This document shows, one piece after another, positions 53,502-62,519 of a stretch of DNA of 64,000 nucleotides; within the stretch, counting starts at the first letter, position 1; each line of letters starts with the position of its first letter. The notes beneath the pieces were generated by a model. It was not told the origin of the DNA. It saw only the letters and a list, made by a program, of their open reading frames with translations, and did no database searches. The position numbers and the translations under genes were made by a program. The stretch comes from Candidatus Kapaibacterium thiocyanatum. GTDB taxonomy: Bacteria > Bacteroidota > Ignavibacteria > Kapaibacteriales > Kapaibacteriaceae. The stretch is taken from contig MKVH01000024.1 of NCBI GenBank assembly GCA_001899175.1, positions 806,001 to 870,000 on the forward strand. The letters are read 5' to 3'.

Positions 53502-54011
53502 TCATCTCGTTTCCTTCATCTGCTCGATGACAGCCGCCCCTTCAGGTGTGATACCCATGATCTCGGTGACGACTCCGAGGGTCCGATACGTATCGAAGAA
53601 GGCCATGCGAGCGATGGGATGATCCACTTCGCTGATGACCGCATAGCCTTGGCCACGAAGGTCACCAGTGATCCGCTCGAATTCGCTGACGGGCAGACGG
53701 AAGGCGAGGTGCTGCGTGCCACCCGCAGGATATCTGGCGAGGTAGTCGTGGAACATGCTTTCACCCGAGAGAGGCTGGACGAGTTCGATGAAGGTTCCGC
53801 CGTTGTAGGTCTGGGTGGTGAGCCAATCGGCGGCGACGACCTCACCATGATAGCTCATGTTCAGATCCTGCGCCCGTATATGTTGCGGCTCGTGGAAGCC
53901 GGCAATTCCGAGAGTCTTCGTAAGGAACGTCATGGCGGTCCGGATATCCGGAACCACCCAGCCGATCTGGGCGAATTCGAGTCCGGCGATGGTGTCGTCG
54001 ATGTCGTTCAT
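53502..54011 (-). CDS. VOC-superfamily (glyoxalase/epimerase-like) protein
   Basis: A 169-residue vicinal-oxygen-chelate protein with two beta-alpha-beta-beta-beta units. Seen are IAGLEFAQIGWVVPDIRTAM at the start, FIELVQPLSGESMFHDYL (Glu metal ligand), GTQHLAFRLPVSEFE (His ligand) and FFDTYRTLGVVTEIMG (second-half Glu). The arrangement resembles methylmalonyl-CoA epimerase or glyoxalase-type enzymes, but the substrate is not determined. It stands alone, downstream of no obvious partner. Confidence 0.85.
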   Translation of the reverse strand: MNDIDDTIAGLEFAQIGWVVPDIRTAMTFLTKTLGIAGFHEPQHIRAQDLNMSYHGEVVAADWLTTQTYNGGTFIELVQPLSGESMFHDYLARYPAGGTQHLAFRLPVSEFERITGDLRGQGYAVISEVDHPIARMAFFDTYRTLGVVTEIMGITPEGAAVIEQMKETR

Positions 54012-54247
54012 ATCGGGTACGCTTTCAGGTTCCGTTGCATCGGATCAGAAATGAATGGATATTCTCGTCCGTGACTATTCACACGGGCGCAAGGTGGGAA
54101 GAAAGTTCCGGTTTTCCATGAGCCATTCCCCGGATATGGTCCAGGCACGCCATACGGCAGGTCCTCTCATTCCGTATCCCTATCTTGAGTGCAGGGATGA
54201 GGGTCTCGACAGTAGTCCACATAGACATCATATCGATCACTGCTGCC

Positions 54248-54466
54248 ATGGAACGATACCGGAACTGGAGTGGGACGTCAGGCATCGCTGGGTATGAGAT
54301 CGGACCGGACTTCATCACGGTAACGTTCAGCGATACGTCGAGGGCATATACCTACAGTTATCGCCGGGCCGGAAAGCTTCACGTCGATACCATGAAGGCG
54401 TTGGCACGACAGGGGAGCGGGCTGAACAAGTACATCAACCTGCATGTCCGGAACCTGTACGACTGA
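54248..54466 (+). CDS. KTSC-domain-like small protein
   Basis: A 72-residue protein. The start is ATG at 54248 (MERYRNWSGTSG); the frame is open for 21 codons upstream but that part looks non-coding. The layout SGIAGYEIGPDFITVTFSDT, TYSYRRAG and SGLNKYINLHVRNLYD resembles KTSC domains (V.F..G..Y.Y ... S.G.Y.N..I...Y), small beta-alpha modules of uncertain, possibly nucleic-acid-related function. It is convergent with a DHFR-like gene, with ten bases between the two stop codons. Confidence 0.65.
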   Translation: MERYRNWSGTSGIAGYEIGPDFITVTFSDTSRAYTYSYRRAGKLHVDTMKALARQGSGLNKYINLHVRNLYD

Positions 54467-54476
54467 TGGTCGATGC

Positions 54477-55097
54477 TCACGTCGAAGGGGATGGACGCGG
54501 CCTGTACTTCAGCACGACGTTGTCCGACGAATCCCACGTCCGTGTCCCGATGAGTTCGAACGATGCCGGATGGCGATGTTCGAAGACCGGTGTGCCTCCG
54601 CCCAGCATGACGGCGCCGATCATGATGTGTACTTCGTCGACGAGACCGTGGGCGAGCAGGTCGGTCCACAAGGTCCTGCTTCCGAACACGATGATGTCCT
54701 TGCCGTGGCGCTGCTTGAGCGTATCGATGGTATCATGGATGTTCGCGCGATCGACGACCGTGATCGGTCGCTGCCAGGCGCCAGGGGATTCGGGCTGCAG
54801 GGTATTCGATACGACGACTTTGTCGATCACATCCATCCGCCGGCCGATCGCGAGATTGGCCTCACGTCCTGCGGGCGATAACGAAGAGAGAAGATCGATC
54901 TGTTCCGCGACCGTCGGCCAGAAGCCGCGGAACAGCTCATAGGTCGCTCTTCCCAGCAGCATGGTATCCGCTTCCGCAAGACGTTCCGCATTGTAGATGT
55001 CGAAGGCCTCGTCCATGGGAAGGGACATGACATTCCTGTCCGGACCTTCGTAGCAACCATCGAGAGAGATGATATTGGCGACGATGAGCTTGCGCAT
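54477..55097 (-). CDS. Dihydrofolate-reductase-like (RibD C-terminal) family protein
   Basis: A 206-residue NADPH-binding protein of the RibD-C/DHFR superfamily. It begins MRKLIVANIISLDGCYEGP and contains TMLLGRATYELFRGFWP, IIVFGSRTLWTDLLAHGLVD and EVHIMIGAVMLGGGTPVF, the normal order for this family. It probably reduces a pterin- or pyrimidine-like substrate; the specific one is unknown. ATG at 55097 is chosen; an open stretch of 19 codons lies upstream. Confidence 0.87.
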   Translation of the reverse strand: MRKLIVANIISLDGCYEGPDRNVMSLPMDEAFDIYNAERLAEADTMLLGRATYELFRGFWPTVAEQIDLLSSLSPAGREANLAIGRRMDVIDKVVVSNTLQPESPGAWQRPITVVDRANIHDTIDTLKQRHGKDIIVFGSRTLWTDLLAHGLVDEVHIMIGAVMLGGGTPVFEHRHPASFELIGTRTWDSSDNVVLKYRPRPSPST

Positions 55098-55259
55098 GGT
55101 GCCCGTACGTTCGTGAGAGATGATCGTGATCGATTGATGCATGATCGGTTGCACGCAGGATTCCGATCATGAACATATCCTGTCGATGGTCCGTAACGAC
55201 GAAAGCCGTGCGATCGACGGACCCGCACGGCTTCCAATAGAGCGTCATCGACGATGCTT

Positions 55260-57173
55260 CTATACCAGGGCGCGCCGTACGACGGCGTCGCCGAGGAAGT
55301 CCTTGACGACGTGGGCGATGCCATCGGCATCGAGGAGCATGTCCTTGTAGAGTTCGTCCTGGGTTCCGTGATCGACGAAGATGTCCGGAATGCCGTGGAT
55401 GTGCATGTCGCAGGTATGGCTATGACGCTGGGCGACGTACTCCGCGACGGCGCTTCCGAAGCCGCCTTCTATCTGACCATCCTCGACGGTTACGATACGT
55501 CCGATACGCCGGACGACATCGTCGATCATCTGCGTATCGAGCGGCTTGATGAAGCGGGCGTTGACGACTTCCGCACTGATGCCTTCGGCCTCGAGCTGTT
55601 CGGCCGCCTTCATCGCGTGCGCTACCATGTTACCGACGGCGAGGATGGCGACATCGACACCCGGGCGCAGCGTCTCGCTCTTGCCGAGTTCGATGGCCTG
55701 CATGGGTTTGATGGTGGCGCCCACACCGTTGCCTCTCGGATACCGGATGGCGACGGGACCGCTCTTGTAGGTGTGGACCGACGTCCATAGCATGTCGCGC
55801 AGTTCCTGTTCGTCCTTCGGCGCCATGACGATGATGCCCTGGATGATACGGAGGTAGGCGAGGTCGAGGACTCCGTGGTGCGTCGGACCGTCGGCACCGA
55901 CGAGGCCCGCGCGGTCCAGCGCGAAGACGACGTGCAGGTGCTGGATGGCGCAGTCATGGACGATGTGGTCGAAGGCCCGCTGGAGGAAGGTCGAATAGAT
56001 CGCTACGACGGGCACCATGCCCTGCGTGGCGAGTCCTGCGGCGAAGGTCACGCCATGACCCTCGGCGATGCCGACGTCGTAGACCTTGTCGGGATACTGT
56101 TTCTGGAGAATATCGAGACCGGTGCCATCCGGCATGGCCGCCGTGATGCCGACGACCTTGGGATTGGTGCTGCAGATCTCGACCATCGCTTCGCCGAAGA
56201 CCTTCTGGTACGATGGAGGCTGCGGTACGGCCGGCGGCTTGCTGAGCGACTTGCCCGTGATCTTGTCCACCTTGCCGATGGCATGGAGGAACTGCTTGTC
56301 ACGCTCGGCGGGACCGTAGCCCTTTCCCTTCTGTGTGATGGTATGCAGCAGGATGGGGCCCTTCATCTCCCGGATGCCTTGCAGCATCTTGACGAGCTGG
56401 TTGATATTATGGCCGTTGACGGGACCGAAGTAGCGGAAGCCCAGTGCTTCGAAGAGCATGCCCGGTGTGATGACGGCCTTCATGCCGCCTTCGATACGAT
56501 GGGCGAGCGTGCGGATACGGTCACCGATCGAATCCATCCGATTGGTCATGCCCACGATACCGTCGCGCAGACGGCGTCCGGTAGGCGATGCGAATATCTC
56601 GGAGAAGTAGTTCGACAGTGCCCAGACGTTCGGGGCGATGGACATGTTGTTGTCATTGAGCACGACGAGGATGTCGCTCTTCAGCACGCCGCAGTTGTTC
56701 ATGGCTTCGTAGGCGAGACCACCGGTCATGGCGCCATCACCGATGACGGCGACGACCTTGTAGTCTTCCTTGAGCTGGTCGCGTGCGGCGGCCATGCCGA
56801 GCGCTGCCGAGATGGACGTCGATGCGTGTCCTGCACCGAAGTCGTCGTACTCGCTTTCCGTGCGCTTGAGGAAGCCGGACAGGCCACCTTTCTGACGGAT
56901 GGTATTGAGCGTGTCGCGGCGTCCTGTGAGGATCTTGTGCGGATAGCCCTGGTGGCCCGTATCGAAGACGATCTTGTCGTGCGGCGTGTTGAAGACGTAG
57001 TGCAGTGCCACGGTGAGTTCCACGGTACCGAGGCCCGCACCGAAGTGCCCACCGACCTTGGTGATGGTATCGACGAGGCATTCACGTACTTCATCGGCCA
57101 CGGTGCGCAGTTCCGACTCCGGGAGCTTGCGCAGATCGTGCGGTGTGTCGATGGACGAAAGATACTTGTACAC
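55260..57173 (-). CDS. dxs: 1-deoxy-D-xylulose-5-phosphate synthase
   Basis: A 637-residue thiamine-diphosphate enzyme, the first step of the MEP isoprenoid pathway (pyruvate plus glyceraldehyde 3-phosphate). Motifs: HFGAGLGTVELTVALHYVF, FDTGHQGYPHKILTGR, GAGHASTSISAALGMA, the ThDP loop VIGDGAMTGGLAYEAMNNCG, and the C-terminal VTVEDGQIEGGFGSAV. The start is GTG at 57173 (VYKYLSS), preceded by AAGGA, one of the few Shine-Dalgarno-like sites in the window. The gene follows the OmpA-like gene by 36 bases and may share its transcript. Confidence 0.96.
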   Translation of the reverse strand: MYKYLSSIDTPHDLRKLPESELRTVADEVRECLVDTITKVGGHFGAGLGTVELTVALHYVFNTPHDKIVFDTGHQGYPHKILTGRRDTLNTIRQKGGLSGFLKRTESEYDDFGAGHASTSISAALGMAAARDQLKEDYKVVAVIGDGAMTGGLAYEAMNNCGVLKSDILVVLNDNNMSIAPNVWALSNYFSEIFASPTGRRLRDGIVGMTNRMDSIGDRIRTLAHRIEGGMKAVITPGMLFEALGFRYFGPVNGHNINQLVKMLQGIREMKGPILLHTITQKGKGYGPAERDKQFLHAIGKVDKITGKSLSKPPAVPQPPSYQKVFGEAMVEICSTNPKVVGITAAMPDGTGLDILQKQYPDKVYDVGIAEGHGVTFAAGLATQGMVPVVAIYSTFLQRAFDHIVHDCAIQHLHVVFALDRAGLVGADGPTHHGVLDLAYLRIIQGIIVMAPKDEQELRDMLWTSVHTYKSGPVAIRYPRGNGVGATIKPMQAIELGKSETLRPGVDVAILAVGNMVAHAMKAAEQLEAEGISAEVVNARFIKPLDTQMIDDVVRRIGRIVTVEDGQIEGGFGSAVAEYVAQRHSHTCDMHIHGIPDIFVDHGTQDELYKDMLLDADGIAHVVKDFLGDAVVRRALV

Positions 57174-57209
57174 TCTTCTTCCTTGCAGAATGCGGAATAC
57201 GGGTCTGGA

Positions 57210-59186
57210 TCAGCGGCGCGGAGTTTCCACGATGACCTGAACGGTACGCGAGAGCTGGCGGCCGATGGGCAGATCGTTGGAGAAGATCTGCGACGATTCG
57301 CCTACGCCACTCGACGTGTACTTCGCGTCCTTGGCTTGCGACGACAGGAACGCCTTCACCGTCTCGGCACGTTCCTTCGAGAGTTTGCGGTTGTATTCGT
57401 CATTGCCGATACGGTCGGTATAGCCGACGATACTGACGCGCGAATTGCTCTTGATGCTCGGCAGGACCATTTCCCGAAGGATGCGGGCATTGTCGTCGTT
57501 GAGCGTCGCCTTGTCGAAGTCGAACAAGATGAGAGAATATTTGTCCACGGTACGATCCGGCAGGTTTTCCGTGCGCTTGCGGACGCTGGAAACGTACTCG
57601 ACGGGCAGGGAGCCGGAGATGACGGCGGTATCGCCATCGGCGTCGGCCGCATAGAATTCGTAGTCGACGGGCACCTGGGCTGCCGAGAGTTCGTTAGGAC
57701 GGATGGCCCACGAGATGGCCATGGGGCGTCCCTTGCCGTTGAGATCGCGCAGCGGCCTTCCGGCCTGGGAGATGCGGAGGGACCAGCTCTTGAGCGAGTC
57801 TTCGCTTTCGACCTTCGGATGGAAGGAGATCACGTCCGGTGTGGCCACGCGCTGGTTGTCGGCCGTGATGACGACCGGTGTCAGGACGTCGGGGACGTTG
57901 CTGCTGAATTCGATACGTCTGTTCTCCGCGATACCGTCGGGATCGAGGTTCGACGATGCCTTCGCGGGAGTCGTCGTGGTATTCGTCGTGATGCGATCCG
58001 ACGGGATGTTGAACCGCTTGACGAGGTAGTCCTTGGCGAAGTCGGCACGCTGGCGCGCGAGTTCCTTGGCCTTGGCTTCCGTCTTGCCGTCCGTCGTACC
58101 CGTGATGGTCAGCGATGCCTGTGGATACTTCTGCATCCGCGTACCGATGATGTTCAGGAGGTTACGATTGACTTCGACGGCGTCGAGCGGCAACGACTCG
58201 GGAATGAACTCGCCCTGTTCGGTCGAGACGTTGGTCCGCTGCAGCATCGTATCGGGCTGCGTCTGGTTCTCGGCGCAGAAGACGTAGGGGACGAGGGGGA
58301 ACATTTCGTTATAGCGCACATCCTCGACATTGACGACCGATACCGGATACTCCTTGCCATCGGGATCGAAGGCGACGATCTTTTCCATCGATGCGCTGAT
58401 GCCGTTGCGTGCCGCGGGCTTGCCTTCGGGATCGGGGCTGATGTCGAAGAAGATGTTGACGCCGAGGCGCAACTGGGAGAACTTCCACGGCGAGTAGGTG
58501 ACGTCCGACGAAACGTTCGTGAGAGGAATGCGATAGCTGATCTCTGGCTGCAGATACCACTTCTCGGACAGCTTGAGGGTGTATCCGGCGCCGAGCATGA
58601 GGGCCGCGCGTACGGTCGTGTTCGGAATGTTGTCGGGACCGCTCAATCGTTGTGTACCCTCGAAGCCCGATGCGGAGATGGTGGCATCTTGCGTCATGGA
58701 CGACGAGAGGGGGATGCCGAATTCGAGACCGACGATACCGTGGATGGAAACGGGAAGGAGGTCGTAGAACTCGACGGCCGGCGTCACTTCGAGAAGTCCT
58801 ACAGAACCCGAAAGCTTGTGCGTCAGGGTCGTGTCGACGTGACGTTCGACGAGTTCGGCCGAACCGTTCACGTTGTTGTAGCCCAGACGTCCGGTGAAAT
58901 GGATCGTACGGGTGATCGGGAAACCGCCCATGATTCCGAAGGCACCGCTCAGGCCGGTGCTGCCATCCTTGATCCTTGCCGTATCATTGCGGAAGGACAG
59001 GATGTTGGGGTTGTTCGGAAGAGGGGTTCTCCATGCCTGGATGGAAGGACTGTTGCCGTCGAGGCCCAGTCCGCCGTACAGGCCGATACGAGCCGGGGGG
59101 ATGACGACATTGTTCTGTGCCGTCGCCGTTCCGGCAATGCCCAATGCCATGATGACCGTGCCGAGCGTCCGTTTCGTGCTGTTCAT
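57210..59186 (-). CDS. Envelope protein with beta-barrel and two OmpA-like domains
   Basis: A 658-residue outer-membrane protein. Signal peptide (LGTVIMALGIAGTATAQ), an eight-stranded-barrel-like part (about 25-270), a first OmpA-like domain (about 290-430: FPLVPYVFCAEN, SLTITGTTDGKTEAKAKELA, ENRRIEFSS), a linker of beta-rich sequence (about 430-545), and a second, canonical OmpA domain (about 545-658: LFDFDKATLNDDNARIL, VGYTDRIGNDEYNRKLS). The last binds peptidoglycan in known proteins. ATG at 59186 fits the signal peptide. A gene of the same plan starts at 62520. The promoter box is at 59216. Confidence 0.88.
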   Translation of the reverse strand: MNSTKRTLGTVIMALGIAGTATAQNNVVIPPARIGLYGGLGLDGNSPSIQAWRTPLPNNPNILSFRNDTARIKDGSTGLSGAFGIMGGFPITRTIHFTGRLGYNNVNGSAELVERHVDTTLTHKLSGSVGLLEVTPAVEFYDLLPVSIHGIVGLEFGIPLSSSMTQDATISASGFEGTQRLSGPDNIPNTTVRAALMLGAGYTLKLSEKWYLQPEISYRIPLTNVSSDVTYSPWKFSQLRLGVNIFFDISPDPEGKPAARNGISASMEKIVAFDPDGKEYPVSVVNVEDVRYNEMFPLVPYVFCAENQTQPDTMLQRTNVSTEQGEFIPESLPLDAVEVNRNLLNIIGTRMQKYPQASLTITGTTDGKTEAKAKELARQRADFAKDYLVKRFNIPSDRITTNTTTTPAKASSNLDPDGIAENRRIEFSSNVPDVLTPVVITADNQRVATPDVISFHPKVESEDSLKSWSLRISQAGRPLRDLNGKGRPMAISWAIRPNELSAAQVPVDYEFYAADADGDTAVISGSLPVEYVSSVRKRTENLPDRTVDKYSLILFDFDKATLNDDNARILREMVLPSIKSNSRVSIVGYTDRIGNDEYNRKLSKERAETVKAFLSSQAKDAKYTSSGVGESSQIFSNDLPIGRQLSRTVQVIVETPRR

Positions 59187-59215
59187 GCGTCCTCGTTGTT
59201 CCTGTGTGTAACCTG

Positions 59216-59223
59216 CAAAACTA
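59216..59223 (-). promoter_or_regulatory. Bacteroidota -7 element before the OmpA-like gene
   Basis: Reads TAGTTTTG on the minus strand, an exact TAnnTTTG match about 30 bases upstream of the ATG at 59186. The 271-base gap to the divergent barrel gene holds this box and nothing else I can name. Confidence 0.55.
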
Positions 59224-59457
59224 CCACTATTCATTATAAGCGGCACCTGGCCCGCAGGACGTTCCTGCATCGGGGATGGTTCCCGATACATACGTGCGGA
59301 TACAAGGAGGGAGGAACAATCGTAGGACTGACAGTATCGGACGATCTGGACATGGAACGGCACCTGATCACAAGCGCTTTCTCCAGTTCGTCTGCGCAAC
59401 TTTATGACCGACCGGCCGTACGAACCATCTGTTTTATTGACTTTTCGGTGCAACGTC

Positions 59458-60144
59458 ATGACCTCAATCAGCCGACTCCGCACGGCAGCCGTCGCTACGG
59501 CACTTCTGTTCTCGACGACCTTCCTTCATGCCGAGGAAGGCAACAAGCCCGAAGGTCTGAAGCTCGGCATCTCGTTCGGCGTCGCCACGCCGAGCGACAG
59601 GATTGCCGAGGTCTATCAGTTCCCTCGTACGATCGATAGCCTGTCCTATACCTACGACGTCGCTTCATCCCTCGGTATGCACCTGGGAGCGCGGTTCAGA
59701 CTCGGGATGTCGGAGAACCTGAGCTTCTCCGGCGGGATCGCCTTCAACAGGTTCCCCGATCAGGAACAGACGGCCATGCTCAGCGACGGACGGAAGATCA
59801 CGGTGCAGACGGTGACGAACATCGTGCCGGTCCATGCGGGGCTGACCTTCCTGTTCTCCAGGTCCCTTCTCACACCCTATGCATCGGGCGAGCTCATGTA
59901 TACCTATCGGAGCGTGGCGCTGTCTTCGGGACGGGACGTACTGACGGGCATCATCGCGCCCGAGCAGGAGATCGAACCGCGTACGTCGCGCTTCGGCGCC
60001 TCGCTCGCAGCAGGTCTGGAGATCAATCTCGGTGGCTTCAGCCCGTTCTTCGAAGCACGGTACGTCTTCTCGAACATGGTCGGACGCGAGAACGGTGAGC
60101 CGGAACGCAACTTCCTGAACGTGGCGATCGGGATCACCTTCTGA
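59458..60144 (+). CDS. Outer-membrane beta-barrel protein of unknown function
   Basis: A 228-residue exported protein: a signal peptide ending FSTTFLHAEEGN, then repeated amphipathic strands (LKLGISFGVATPS, GMHLGARFRLGMSENLSFSG, TPYASGELMYTYR, GGFSPFFEARYVF) and a terminal aromatic residue in NVAIGITF. This is the pattern of small OmpW/OmpX-like barrels. The ATG at 59458 matches the signal peptide; the frame is open 18 codons further. It is divergent from the double-OmpA gene. Confidence 0.8.
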   Translation: MTSISRLRTAAVATALLFSTTFLHAEEGNKPEGLKLGISFGVATPSDRIAEVYQFPRTIDSLSYTYDVASSLGMHLGARFRLGMSENLSFSGGIAFNRFPDQEQTAMLSDGRKITVQTVTNIVPVHAGLTFLFSRSLLTPYASGELMYTYRSVALSSGRDVLTGIIAPEQEIEPRTSRFGASLAAGLEINLGGFSPFFEARYVFSNMVGRENGEPERNFLNVAIGITF

Positions 60145-60157
60145 TGTCGTGCATGGA

Positions 60158-60182
60158 ACCGGCGGTGCACGTAACCGCCGGT
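60158..60182. terminator. Inverted repeat between convergent genes (possible bidirectional terminator)
   Basis: A perfect nine-base stem, ACCGGCGGT and ACCGCCGGT, around a seven-base loop lies between the stops of the barrel gene and the permease. There is no clear T-tract, so termination is inferred from position. Confidence 0.45.
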
Positions 60183-60185
60183 ACG

Positions 60186-61652
60186 TCAGTTATCCGAAGG
60201 TGTAGCTTCCCGTCGTTTGCGGAAATACCAGTAGAAGGGAATTCCCACGATGAGAAGAATGATGCCGTAAGCGGTGTTGATGATGGGATCCTCTCCACGG
60301 GCACGACCGTCGATATAGTTCTGGACGTCGGCTACGATGGAGAAGACGAGGAAGGCGAGGGCGAAGAGTATGAAGATGATAGGGACATAGGGATAACCCC
60401 ACACCTTGTAAGGCCGTTCGACATCGGGCATCCTCTTCCTGAGGATGAAGATACCGTATCCTCCCAGCGCATAGAATCCCCAGCTCACGAAGATCAGCAT
60501 GTCCGTGAGCATATCGAACGTACCCGTGAAGATCAGCACGCACGTCCAGATGCACTGGGCCACCAGCGAGAGCGACGGTGTGTGGTAGCGGGGATGGACG
60601 GTTCCGAGCGGGCGGAAGAACATGCGATCACGCGCCATGGCATAGTAGACACGCGAACTGACGAGGATGGTGCCGTTCGACGTACCGACGGTGGATATCA
60701 TCACGGCCACGCTGACGAAGATCAGACCGTACTTGCCCATGGCGGCCAGGGCCACGTCGGCCGCCACGCTCTGCGAGCCCGCGACGGCATCGATGGGCAG
60801 GACGTAGAGATAGGCCAGGTTGATGAGGACGTAGACGACGATCACACTGCCGGTGCCGATCATCAGGGCCAGCGGAATGTTGCGATTGGGCTGCTTGACT
60901 TCGCCCGCCACGTACGTGATGTTGTTCCAGCCGTCATAGGCCCATAACGCCTTGTTCAGTGCCAGTACGACGGCGCCGACGAGAGCCATGCCGACCGGTA
61001 TGCCCTGTGTCGAGTCGAGCGAGAAGTGTTGCGGTGATCCTGTCGCGAAGAAGAAGGCGGCGCCGACGAGGACGAAGATGGCGAGGATCTTGGCGATCGT
61101 GAAGAAGGCCTGGACACGGCCGCCTTCCTTCACTCCCAGATAGTTCACGATGGTCAGAAGGATGACGACGCCACATGTCAGCAGCTTGATGCCGATCTCG
61201 TTCAAGGGATAGATCGTTCCGAAGGGCAGGGGAATGGCCACCGATGCCACGACGTCGGGTGGCAGCGTCCATAAGTGGAAGACGGAGTCGAAGTAATACG
61301 AGAAGACGTAGGTGATCGAGGCGATGGAGCCTGACTGGATCACGGCGAACAGCGCCCATCCATAGAGGTATGCCGTAAAATCGCCGTACATCGTCCGGAA
61401 GTATTCGTACTGTCCACCCGTCGCCGGAATGATGCTGGACACTTCGGCATTCGTCAGGGCTCCGAAGATCGTGACGATGCCTGCGCCGATCCATACGAGG
61501 AGGAGCAGTTCAGGCGAGCGGACGAGGGCCGCCATCGATGCCGGGTTCTTGAAGATACCCGAGCCGATGATGCCGCCGATGACGAGTGTCGTCGTCGTGA
61601 ACAGGCCAAGGGTGGGGAGTAGTCCGGCTCCTCCCCGAGATGTATTCTGCAT
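60186..61652 (-). CDS. APC-family amino-acid permease
   Basis: A 488-residue polytopic protein with about 12 hydrophobic helices and the superfamily start TTTTLVIGGIIGSGIFKNPA (helix I G-S-G-I loop). IIPATGGQYEYFRTMYGDF and LWAYDGWNNITYVAGEVKQP are typical of LAT/APC transporters. It would import or exchange amino acids across the inner membrane; specificity is unknown. The start is ATG at 61652; a TATCTTTG box lies 28 bases upstream. Confidence 0.92.
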   Translation of the reverse strand: MQNTSRGGAGLLPTLGLFTTTTLVIGGIIGSGIFKNPASMAALVRSPELLLLVWIGAGIVTIFGALTNAEVSSIIPATGGQYEYFRTMYGDFTAYLYGWALFAVIQSGSIASITYVFSYYFDSVFHLWTLPPDVVASVAIPLPFGTIYPLNEIGIKLLTCGVVILLTIVNYLGVKEGGRVQAFFTIAKILAIFVLVGAAFFFATGSPQHFSLDSTQGIPVGMALVGAVVLALNKALWAYDGWNNITYVAGEVKQPNRNIPLALMIGTGSVIVVYVLINLAYLYVLPIDAVAGSQSVAADVALAAMGKYGLIFVSVAVMISTVGTSNGTILVSSRVYYAMARDRMFFRPLGTVHPRYHTPSLSLVAQCIWTCVLIFTGTFDMLTDMLIFVSWGFYALGGYGIFILRKRMPDVERPYKVWGYPYVPIIFILFALAFLVFSIVADVQNYIDGRARGEDPIINTAYGIILLIVGIPFYWYFRKRREATPSDN

Positions 61653-61679
61653 GCAACGTATCCCCCGAATCGAAGGGGC

Positions 61680-61687
61680 CAAAGATA
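61680..61687 (-). promoter_or_regulatory. Bacteroidota -7 element before the permease
   Basis: TATCTTTG on the minus strand is an exact TAnnTTTG match, giving a leader of about 24 bases. Confidence 0.5.
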
Positions 61688-61753
61688 GCAAACGGATTGG
61701 CCAGCGGAAGGCCATTTCGTATGTTTATCGGTCTATCATCACCTCGTCGAGCA

Positions 61754-62476
61754 ATGATTCTCGCTATCCTGATCGGTCTTATCGTAGGTTTCATCCTGGC
61801 CATTCCGCCCGGACCGATCGGTATGGCCGCGATCCGCACGGGAATACGGCAGGGAAGCAGGGCAGCATCCAAGCTCGCACTCGGTGCCGGTCTCTTCGAC
61901 GTCATCTACTGCGCCCTGGCCATGATGGCCACCTCCGCCGTGGTGGACAAGCTCAATTCGATGGAAGCATCGAGTCCGCTCCTCACGCTCATCATCCAGC
62001 TCGTCATCGTCGTCGCAATGATCGGCTTCGGTCTCGTGCAGTTGCGCGACAAGCATCTGCCGATGGCGGCGGAAGAAGAGAAGGGCGATGCCACCAAGAA
62101 GAACCTGATGGAGCGTCTGAAGGGACACGGTCCGTTCTTCATCGGAGTCGGCTTCGCCATCGCCAACCTCGCCAATCCGACGTTCATCCCTTCGCTCGCA
62201 GCGATGTCGACCTTCATCCAGAAGCTGGATCTCTTCGAGAGCAGGATGCTGAACGATCTCGCCTTCTCTCTCGGTTTTGGAGCGGGCAACATGCTCTGGC
62301 TCCTCGTCATGGTGCGTCTCGTACTGCATTACAAGGAGCGCATGACGCCGACCTTCATCACGAGGATTCAACAGTGCACCGGTGTAACCTTGATCGGCTT
62401 CGGGACATTTTATGGCGCGCGGATTCTGTACCTCACGAAATGGGCTCAGGTGCTCAGTCTGGTCATGGCGCTGTAA
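61754..62476 (+). CDS. LysE/RhtB-family exporter
   Basis: A 240-residue membrane protein with about six helices. The start MILAILIGLIVGFILAIPPG, then PIGMAAIRTGIRQG, is the hallmark of the LysE family of amino-acid exporters. A hydrophilic stretch (about 110-140) divides the helices. The exported substrate is unknown. ATG at 61754 is preferred to a much longer upstream open frame because the family motif begins there. It is divergent from the permease by 101 bases. Confidence 0.9.
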   Translation: MILAILIGLIVGFILAIPPGPIGMAAIRTGIRQGSRAASKLALGAGLFDVIYCALAMMATSAVVDKLNSMEASSPLLTLIIQLVIVVAMIGFGLVQLRDKHLPMAAEEEKGDATKKNLMERLKGHGPFFIGVGFAIANLANPTFIPSLAAMSTFIQKLDLFESRMLNDLAFSLGFGAGNMLWLLVMVRLVLHYKERMTPTFITRIQQCTGVTLIGFGTFYGARILYLTKWAQVLSLVMAL

Positions 62477-62519
62477 CGATCGGCACGGTCTGACCTCCGT
62501 ACCGGTCACGAAAGGACGC

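Noticed and set aside
54055-54297. An 80-codon plus-strand frame upstream of the KTSC-like gene
   Set aside because: It overlaps the KTSC-like start in another frame, has no recognisable motif and is rich in His/Arg/Ser as typical for a spurious frame.
55875-59639. A 1254-codon plus-strand frame opposite dxs and the OmpA-like gene
   Set aside because: It is antisense to two genes with clear families and has no domain of its own.
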